The translations under genes were made by a program, and so were the position numbers. DNA of 9,277 bases from Bacteroidales bacterium UBA5429 (GTDB lineage: Bacteria; Bacteroidota; Bacteroidia; Bacteroidales; WCHB1-69), in the NCBI GenBank assembly GCA_002427605.1, contig DIRT01000026.1:1-9277 (forward strand). The letters are read 5' to 3'. Shown here piece by piece: positions 1 through 4,899 of the stretch (positions are counted from its first letter, which is position 1; every line of letters begins with the position of its first letter). Under the pieces are notes generated by a model. It ran no database searches and was not told the DNA's origin. It saw nothing but the letters and a program-made list of their open reading frames with translations.

Positions 1-28
1 TTTCGGAGGGCGGATTTCGGATTTCGGA
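1..28. repeat. Heptamer tandem array, unit TTTCGGA, about 4 copies
   Basis: Four consecutive 7-bp units are visible: tttcgga, gggcgga (degenerate), tttcgga, tttcgga. The array starts at the window edge and may extend leftward. Its unit is the reverse complement of the unit at 426-453, so the two arrays form an inverted pair about 400 bp apart. Slippage-prone heptamer arrays of this kind are known as STRR elements in cyanobacteria. Calling this array part of a similar class is inference. Confidence 0.8.
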
Positions 29-68
29 AAATTAATATTTCCCAATATTTTAATTTATATTTTCATTT

Positions 69-96
69 GTAGAGACGTTGCATGCAACGTCTCTAC
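69..96. repeat. Perfect 28-bp palindrome
   Basis: The left half-site is gtagagacgttgca and the right half is its exact reverse complement, tgcaacgtctctac, with no spacer. Transcribed RNA or single-stranded DNA would form a 12-14 bp hairpin. Palindromes of the form GTAGAGACG...CGTCTCTAC resemble dispersed repeats that I recall from cyanobacterial and other environmental genomes, so a REP-like or non-autonomous mobile element is plausible. No transposase is present in the window. It lacks a following T-run, so it does not look like a classic terminator. Confidence 0.85.
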
Positions 97-122
97 GATT
101 ACGTTTAAAATCATCATACATC

Positions 123-135
123 TCTGATTATCAGA
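123..135. repeat. Short palindrome TCTGAT-T-ATCAGA
   Basis: Six-bp arms (tctgat and atcaga) surround a single central T. It could be a small operator or chance in AT-rich DNA. No adjacent gene start gives it a role. Confidence 0.35.
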
Positions 136-160
136 ATTATAAATCAATAATAATAATGTC

Positions 161-173
161 ACCCCTTCGGGGT
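161..173. repeat. Small GC hairpin with UUCG-type loop
   Basis: The string accccttcggggt can fold as a 4-5 bp GC stem closed by TTC or a UUCG-like tetraloop. It is a GC island in AT-rich surroundings. The following sequence, tacgctgcat, is not T-rich, so a rho-independent terminator is unlikely. It may be a fragment of a dispersed repeat. Confidence 0.4.
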
Positions 174-206
174 TACGCTGCATAGACAATACTGTAAGAA
201 ATTTCA

Positions 207-234
207 ATTCTAAATTCTAAAATCTAAATTCTAA
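207..234. repeat. Heptamer tandem array, unit ATTCTAA, 4 copies
   Basis: Four 7-bp units lie in register: attctaa, attctaa, aatctaa, attctaa, followed by a partial fifth (att). The sequence differs from the other arrays in the window, but the unit length and copy number are the same. Confidence 0.85.
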
Positions 235-246
235 ATTTATGATCCC

Positions 247-274
247 GTAATTCGTAATTCGTAATTCGTAATTA
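247..274. repeat. Heptamer tandem array, unit GTAATTC, 4 copies
   Basis: Units gtaattc, gtaattc, gtaattc and gtaatta run without interruption. The array starts 13 bp after the ATTCTAA array, so two unrelated heptamer arrays sit nearly end to end. Confidence 0.88.
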
Positions 275-305
275 TCACTACATATCGAAAGAAGTTTATG
301 CTATC

Positions 306-379
306 GAGTGGGGAAATAGAATGACTAAAAAGGGAATTATGATCTGCCCCCTTTTATTTTTATTTCAAAATAATATATA
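306..379 (+). repeat. Copy A of ~75-bp direct repeat flanking the cluster
   Basis: This stretch aligns with 9203-9277 in the same orientation, with about 62 of 75 positions identical and one single-base indel. Both copies begin GAGTGGGG, have a variable 30-bp middle, then CTGCCCCC, and end in a 27-bp AT-rich block that is identical in the two copies (353-379 and 9251-9277). The G-run and C-run are 33-34 bp apart and could pair, with a T-rich tail on the plus strand. A terminator-like or mobile-element-derived identity is therefore possible but unproven. Orientation is given as plus only because the two copies agree. Confidence 0.7.
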
Positions 380-425
380 TAATTAAATATCAATGGGATA
401 TGTTAAAAAGCTCAATACCAAACTT

Positions 426-453
426 CCGAAATCCGAAATCCGAAATCCGAAAT
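426..453. repeat. Heptamer tandem array, unit CCGAAAT, 4 copies, abutting the ftsW stop
   Basis: There are four perfect units of ccgaaat. The last base of the array is also the last base of the ftsW stop codon (TAA on the minus strand, 455-453). Read with transcription, ftsW ends TAA and runs straight into TTTCGGA repeats. The unit is the inverse of that at 1-28. Confidence 0.9.
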
Positions 454-1547
454 TATGTTGATTCCGCCTTCAGTTCGGCATTATTTTTGTGGATATTGAG
501 CAGAATTCCGATGGCTGCGCCGGAAATAATCAGTGCGGCTCCTCCCCGGCTGATAAAGGGCAGGGTTTGTCCTGTGGAGGGGATCAATCCGCAGTTGACC
601 CCGATATGTACAAAAGCCTGGGCACTGAACCAAAATCCAATGCCGAAGGCGAGCAGTGAGGCGAATGCCCCATCCGCATTGCGCGCAATCCGCATCGCCT
701 GAAACAGTAATGCCAGGTATAGAAAAATCACAAAAAGACTCATGATCACGCCAAACTCTTCCACCAATACGGAAAAAACGTAGTCATTATCACGTGCGGG
801 CAGAGAAACTTTGATGACACCCTCTCCAACTCCCCAGGGGAGCAACTGAGAGCGGGATATGGCAGCTTTGGAGAGTACTACCTGACGAGCGTAATCTTCC
901 GGAACACCCTCTACATAACCATGAGCCCAAAGGGTAAATCTGTTTTTTAAAGTTCCCGATCTTCCCCCTCCGGCGGCAACAAAGATGGTACCGGCAATCA
1001 GTACTGCCAAAGTGAAGTAAGCCAGATATTTAACCGGTATTTTGGCAACAAAAAGCACAACCAGGCATGTAGCAAAAAGGATAATGGCAGTCGACTGGTT
1101 GGTTAGGAAGACTCCGGCACAAAAACCGGCAATGATGATAAAAAGTTGAATTAACTCCTGTTGAGTGATCCCCTGTTCTTTATTGATTCTCGTAGCGAGG
1201 AACTTAGCGATGTAAAAGACAACCAAAAAACCGATGAGGTAGAAGGTTTGCAGATTGAACCCGAACAACACCACAGAGCGGCTGTCTGTTCCCCCCTTAG
1301 ATAATGTAATCAATAATAATATTGCAGCAACAATTAAACCGATTGTACCCAATGCGGACAATGTACGATAGTCGATCTTACTGAAGATAAACATGACAAC
1401 AAGCGAGAGCAGTAAATGGATAGTATGGTTAAACCATTCTCCACTGGTACTGAAGATGAGTTGAAATGAGAAAAGCGAAAGCACCAAGATGATCGCGACA
1501 ATCACTTTTCCACTGTTTAGATTTAATCTTCTGGTAAATTCTGACAT
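453..1547 (-). CDS. ftsW: FtsW-type SEDS peptidoglycan glycosyltransferase (divergent)
   Basis: This is a multi-pass inner-membrane protein of 364 aa that polymerises lipid II during septation, working with FtsI. Hydrophobic segments run from about residue 14 to 352. Family signatures seen are NQSTAI (150-155), RQVVLSKAAI (221-230), LPARDNDYVFSVLVEEFG (249-266) and GLIPSTGQTLPFISRGGAA (320-338). Asp255 in NDYVF fits the catalytic Asp of SEDS enzymes. The usual TM3 signature (R-W...QPSE..K) is not recognisable: the equivalent stretch reads FGFNLQTFYLIGF (95-107). It is shorter than typical FtsW (about 380-430 aa). The start is 18 bp after the upstream stop. RodA is the alternative, but position in the cluster favours FtsW. 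It is the last gene of the operon here. Confidence 0.88.
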   Translation of the reverse strand: MSEFTRRLNLNSGKVIVAIILVLSLFSFQLIFSTSGEWFNHTIHLLLSLVVMFIFSKIDYRTLSALGTIGLIVAAILLLITLSKGGTDSRSVVLFGFNLQTFYLIGFLVVFYIAKFLATRINKEQGITQQELIQLFIIIAGFCAGVFLTNQSTAIILFATCLVVLFVAKIPVKYLAYFTLAVLIAGTIFVAAGGGRSGTLKNRFTLWAHGYVEGVPEDYARQVVLSKAAISRSQLLPWGVGEGVIKVSLPARDNDYVFSVLVEEFGVIMSLFVIFLYLALLFQAMRIARNADGAFASLLAFGIGFWFSAQAFVHIGVNCGLIPSTGQTLPFISRGGAALIISGAAIGILLNIHKNNAELKAEST

Positions 1548-1565
1548 AGAAACAAAGCTAAATGA

Positions 1566-2123
1566 TTATAATTGAGCAACCGCTTTTTTAAACTGATCTC
1601 CTCTTTCGCGGTAAGTTTTATGGATCCCACCACTCACAACACCGGGTGAAAAAAGTACGCAATCTCCATCTTGAGCAGCATAAAATGCTGTTCTGACAGC
1701 CTCTTCCAGATTCATGGCGAGAAAAACCTCTTTTTTAAGGCTTTTATAAAAGTCAACAATAGCAGAACTGTAAACCCCCAGGATGATAATGGTTTTTACT
1801 TTTTTATTAATTAAATCAGCCAGAGATTGATTAATTGATTCCAACTCATTGATACTCATAATCCAAACGGTAGGTTTTTTCATGCTTTCCAAAGCAAACC
1901 AAACTGCATTGGGATTGGTGGATCGGGAATCATTGATAAAGTCAACCCCATCAAGGGTAGTTACATACTCCAGTTTATGAGCAGAGTTTTCAAAGTCGCT
2001 CAAGATATTAGCCAGACTCTCACGGCGCAGATTGACCAGTTTGCTACTCAGTGTAGAGGCCATATCACCTTGTGAGTCGGAGTTTAATAGATCGTAAAAT
2101 GATTTTTTTGGTGTTGTTGACAT
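1566..2123 (-). CDS. MurD-like protein reduced to the C-terminal Mur-ligase domain
   Basis: It occupies the murD slot between mraY and ftsW but is only 185 aa against about 440-450 for MurD. Residues 40-185 match the MurD C-terminal domain: HKLEYV (49-54), DGVDFINDSRSTNPNAV (58-74), and GDCVLFSPG...YRERGDQF (153-178). The N-terminal UDP-MurNAc-Ala domain and the central ATPase domain with the GTNGKST P-loop are absent and do not occur elsewhere in the window. The GG.DKG loop is replaced by IMSINELES (88-96), and the SPACASFD-type D-Glu loop reads SPGVVSGG (159-166). Alone it cannot be a ligase by the known mechanism. The ATG lies 2 bp after the mraY stop, leaving no room for the missing part, and the frame is intact. 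It could be a retained scaffold or regulatory remnant, half of a split enzyme, or a decaying gene. A complete MurD is presumably encoded elsewhere. Confidence 0.85.
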   Translation of the reverse strand: MSTTPKKSFYDLLNSDSQGDMASTLSSKLVNLRRESLANILSDFENSAHKLEYVTTLDGVDFINDSRSTNPNAVWFALESMKKPTVWIMSINELESINQSLADLINKKVKTIIILGVYSSAIVDFYKSLKKEVFLAMNLEEAVRTAFYAAQDGDCVLFSPGVVSGGIHKTYRERGDQFKKAVAQL

Positions 2124-2125
2124 GT

Positions 2126-3385
2126 TTATCGTACTTTTAATGTTGCTAATGTGATAACTACTAATAAGATTCCTACAATGATGAATCTTTGAACTATTTT
2201 GGCTTCATGCATTCCTTTTTTCTGATAATGGTGATGAATAGGTGACATTAAGAAAACTCTTTTTCCCTCGCCATACTTTTTCTTTGTGTATTTGAAGTAG
2301 CTCACCTGAATAATCACCGATAAGGATTGAATAAGAAATATGCCGCACAGGATGGGAATCAAGAGCTCTTTACGGATAATAATGCAAAGTACGGCAATGA
2401 TTCCTCCCAAGGTTAAACTACCGGTATCTCCCATAAAAATCTGAGCGGGATAACAGTTATACCAGTAAAATCCGATGCACGCTCCCATCAATGCGGAGGT
2501 GTAAACAACCACCTCACTGATGTTGGGGATATACATGATGTTGAGATAATCGGCAAAAATGGTATTACCCGAGACGTAAGTAAGAATTGCAATTCCGACT
2601 GCAATCACAGCGGAGGTTCCCGCCGCTAATCCATCCAACCCATCGGTGAGGTTGGCTCCATTGGACACGGCAGCAATGATGAAAATAATGATGGGAATCA
2701 TAAAAAGGAAAGTCCATTTCCCTTCAGTGTCTCCAAAAATCCGGGAGAACCACGCATAGTCAAACTCGTTGTTTTTAACAAAGGGAATCGTTGTTTTGGT
2801 CGATTGTTGTGCCTCGCTGTTGCTGAAAGGAGTGTATCCCTGATCTTCATTGGCAAAGGCCAAAGCGTGATCTTTATCGATCATTACATTGTGTGTGTTA
2901 TTGGTCTTTTCTTTGATTACTACTTCCGGATGGAAACAGAGTACAACGCCGACAATCAGTCCCAAAATAATTTGTCCAATAAGTTTTTTCTTGCCTGAAA
3001 TTCCTCCTTTATCCTTTTTAAAAACTTTGATATAATCATCCCAAAATCCTAAAATGCCCAACCAAAGGGTAGCGAAGATCAGTAAAAGGATATAGATATT
3101 ATGCAGTTTACATACTAAAAGTACCGGAATCAGAATGGCTGCGATAATAATCACTCCACCCATGGTAGGAGTGCCACTCTTTTGATCCTCACCGGCTAAT
3201 CCCAAACTTCTAACTGTTTCACCAATCTGTTTTTTTTCAAGGTATCGGATCACTCTTTTCCCGAAAATCATAGTAATGAGGAGGGAAAGAATCAATGCTG
3301 CTGCCGCGCGGAAAGAGATATATTGAAATAATCTGGAACCGGGGATTTCAAGTTTTTGTAGCCATTCGAAAAAATAGTATAACAT
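2126..3385 (-). CDS. mraY: Phospho-MurNAc-pentapeptide transferase MraY
   Basis: This integral membrane enzyme transfers phospho-MurNAc-pentapeptide from UDP to undecaprenyl phosphate, making lipid I on the cytoplasmic face. All family motifs are present: GTPTMGG (71-77), FWDDYIK with the Asp pair at 116-117, SGKKKLIGQ (130-138), the Mg-binding NLTDGLDGLAAG (245-256), MGDTGSLTLGG (318-328) and SPIHHHYQKKG (381-391). Residues about 160-220 form the hydrophilic insertion typical of Bacteroidota MraY, and the 419-aa length fits. Around ten hydrophobic segments are visible. The start codon lies 3 bp after the murE stop. Nothing looks damaged. Confidence 0.97.
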   Translation of the reverse strand: MLYYFFEWLQKLEIPGSRLFQYISFRAAAALILSLLITMIFGKRVIRYLEKKQIGETVRSLGLAGEDQKSGTPTMGGVIIIAAILIPVLLVCKLHNIYILLLIFATLWLGILGFWDDYIKVFKKDKGGISGKKKLIGQIILGLIVGVVLCFHPEVVIKEKTNNTHNVMIDKDHALAFANEDQGYTPFSNSEAQQSTKTTIPFVKNNEFDYAWFSRIFGDTEGKWTFLFMIPIIIFIIAAVSNGANLTDGLDGLAAGTSAVIAVGIAILTYVSGNTIFADYLNIMYIPNISEVVVYTSALMGACIGFYWYNCYPAQIFMGDTGSLTLGGIIAVLCIIIRKELLIPILCGIFLIQSLSVIIQVSYFKYTKKKYGEGKRVFLMSPIHHHYQKKGMHEAKIVQRFIIVGILLVVITLATLKVR

Positions 3386-3388
3386 AAC

Positions 3389-4858
3389 TTATTGGGCATT
3401 AAAATGGTTAATTAATTCTTCTACATCATCAAAATGATGTTTTGTTTTTTGAATAATTTGGTACTTCTCGTGTCCTTTACCTGCTACCAGCAGCACTCCA
3501 TTGGGAGGGAGCATCATGCAGGCTGTTTTGATCGCTTCTCTGCGACTTTCAATCGTCAGCACATTGCGTTTGAACTCCATAGGCACTCCGGCTTCCATAT
3601 CACGAAGAATTTGCTGTGGATCTTCCGTTCTTGGATTATCGGATGTCAGGATTACTTTGTTGCTAAACTTACAGGCAACTTCTGCCATCACAGGTCTTTT
3701 TTGTGCATCTCTGTCACCGCCACAACCCACAACAGTGATCACTTCAGCACTGTTTTGTGTAATTTCCCTAATGGTAGTGAGTACATTTTTGAGTGCATCA
3801 GGAGTATGGGCGTAATCGACAATGCCAATTGCACCGGTGGGACTTGGAATGACTTGAAATCTACCGGGAGCACTCTTCAATTCACTCATTTTGGGAAGTA
3901 ATTCCTCATCTTCTATGCCAAGTAATCGTGCAATACCGTAGATTGCCAGCAGATTGTAAACATTAAATTTTCCTGATAGTCGTAGGAATACTTCTTGTTC
4001 GTTGAATTTTACATGAACTCCTTCAAAACTATCATCTAAGATTTTTCCTTTAAAAGTGCTTCCACTTCTCAAACTGAAAGTAGAGATTTGTGCCGCAGAG
4101 TTTTGAACCATCACGAGACCATTTTTGTCATCGATATTGGTTAGAGCAAAAGCAGTTTTAGGCAGATTGTCAAATAAACTCTTTTTGGCTGCAATATAGT
4201 TGGCAAAGGTGTGGTGGAAGTCCAAGTGATCATGGGTAATATTGCTGAATACAGCGCCGGTAAAATGAATCTCTTCCACACGACCTTGCACTAAAGCATG
4301 AGAACTTACCTCCATAAAGCAATATTCACACCCTGCTTCTACCATCTCGTTTAAAAGGGCGTTGAGTTGCAGTGCGTCCGGAGTGGTGTGTGTCGCCTCA
4401 ACTTCCCGATTATTGATTTTATTTACAATCGTGGAGAGCATCCCTGTGGGGTAACCCAACGACATAAACAGATGATGTAATAGGGTAACAGTGGTGGTTT
4501 TGCCGTTTGTTCCGGTAATTCCCACCAATTTTAATTTTTCTGAAGGATGATCATAAAATTGACCGGCAAAGTGTCCCAATGCTTTGCTGCTATCGGGAAC
4601 TACAACCCAAGTAATGTTGGGGTCTACTTCTAAGGGTAACGTTTCACAAACAATGATATTGGCTCCATTTTGGATAGCTGAGGCGATAAACTGGTGTCCA
4701 TCGGTTTGAGTTCCCCGTTGAGCAATGTAAACCACTCCTCCCTTGGGATGAGGAACTACCTTTCGACTATCAAAATGGATCTGAGTCACTTTTTGGTTCT
4801 CATCCCCCTGAATTTGATAATATGCAATCGTTTTTAAATAATCCTTTAATGGACTCAT
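3389..4858 (-). CDS. murE: UDP-MurNAc-L-Ala-D-Glu:meso-diaminopimelate ligase MurE
   Basis: This cytoplasmic ATP-dependent ligase adds the third amino acid to the peptidoglycan precursor. The full three-domain Mur ligase is present (489 aa). It has a P-loop GTNGKTT (116-122), THTTPDA (156-162), SSHAL (185-189), the HDHLDFH region, a likely carbamylated Lys in AAKKSLF (223-229), DYAHTPD (348-354), GGDRD (380-384), DNPR (407-410) and GKGHE (460-464). DNPR is the known signature of meso-DAP-adding MurE, so the wall is inferred to contain DAP. Its substrate is the product of MurD, which makes the broken murD-like gene two slots downstream notable. It starts 40 bp after ftsI, across a heptamer array. 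Confidence 0.97.
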   Translation of the reverse strand: MSPLKDYLKTIAYYQIQGDENQKVTQIHFDSRKVVPHPKGGVVYIAQRGTQTDGHQFIASAIQNGANIIVCETLPLEVDPNITWVVVPDSSKALGHFAGQFYDHPSEKLKLVGITGTNGKTTTVTLLHHLFMSLGYPTGMLSTIVNKINNREVEATHTTPDALQLNALLNEMVEAGCEYCFMEVSSHALVQGRVEEIHFTGAVFSNITHDHLDFHHTFANYIAAKKSLFDNLPKTAFALTNIDDKNGLVMVQNSAAQISTFSLRSGSTFKGKILDDSFEGVHVKFNEQEVFLRLSGKFNVYNLLAIYGIARLLGIEDEELLPKMSELKSAPGRFQVIPSPTGAIGIVDYAHTPDALKNVLTTIREITQNSAEVITVVGCGGDRDAQKRPVMAEVACKFSNKVILTSDNPRTEDPQQILRDMEAGVPMEFKRNVLTIESRREAIKTACMMLPPNGVLLVAGKGHEKYQIIQKTKHHFDDVEELINHFNAQ

Positions 4859-4871
4859 TTTTTATATTTTA

Positions 4872-4899
4872 TTTACTTCTTACTTCTTATTTCTTATTT
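4872..4899. repeat. Heptamer tandem array, unit AAATAAG/AAGTAAG (minus strand), 4 copies
   Basis: On the plus strand the units are tttactt, cttactt, cttattt and cttattt. The array fills most of the 40-bp ftsI-murE gap, the widest in the operon. Read with transcription it starts at the last base of the ftsI TAA stop and leaves about 13 bp before the murE ATG. It is purine-rich on the transcript, so it could also act as an unstructured translation-initiation region for murE. That role is speculative. Confidence 0.85.

Larger units (their letters stand above)
1..452. other. Repeat-rich non-coding region downstream of ftsW
   Basis: No credible gene lies here; the reading frames are short and low in complexity. 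The stretch is packed with small repeats: four heptamer arrays (1-28, 207-234, 247-274, 426-453), a perfect 28-bp palindrome (69-96), two short hairpins (123-135 and 161-173) and one copy of a ~75-bp element that recurs at 9203-9277. In most Bacteroidota, murG would begin here, directly after ftsW. I see no remnant of murG. I also see no convincing GC-rich hairpin plus T-run that would terminate the operon on the minus strand. Confidence 0.8.

Noticed and set aside
360..373. A/T-only stem ttattt-ca-aaataa as operon terminator
   Set aside because: A 6-bp A/T stem with a 2-nt loop is not stable. The same sequence is part of the repeat copy at the other end, where no operon ends within view.
1..452. 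CRISPR array
   Set aside because: Repeats are contiguous 7-bp units without spacers, and no cas gene is present.
400..702. Open plus-strand frame of 100 codons across the end of ftsW
   Set aside because: It starts in the heptamer array and runs antisense to a clear ftsW coding region. Its product has no recognisable motif.
3434..3901. Plus-strand frame of 155 codons opposite murE
   Set aside because: It lies wholly antisense to conserved MurE motifs (DNPR, GGDRD). Its composition reflects the opposite strand, not a real protein.
4859..4898. Internal promoter for murE in the ftsI-murE gap
   Set aside because: The gap consists almost entirely of the heptamer array and has no TAnnTTTG or TTTG element at promoter spacing.
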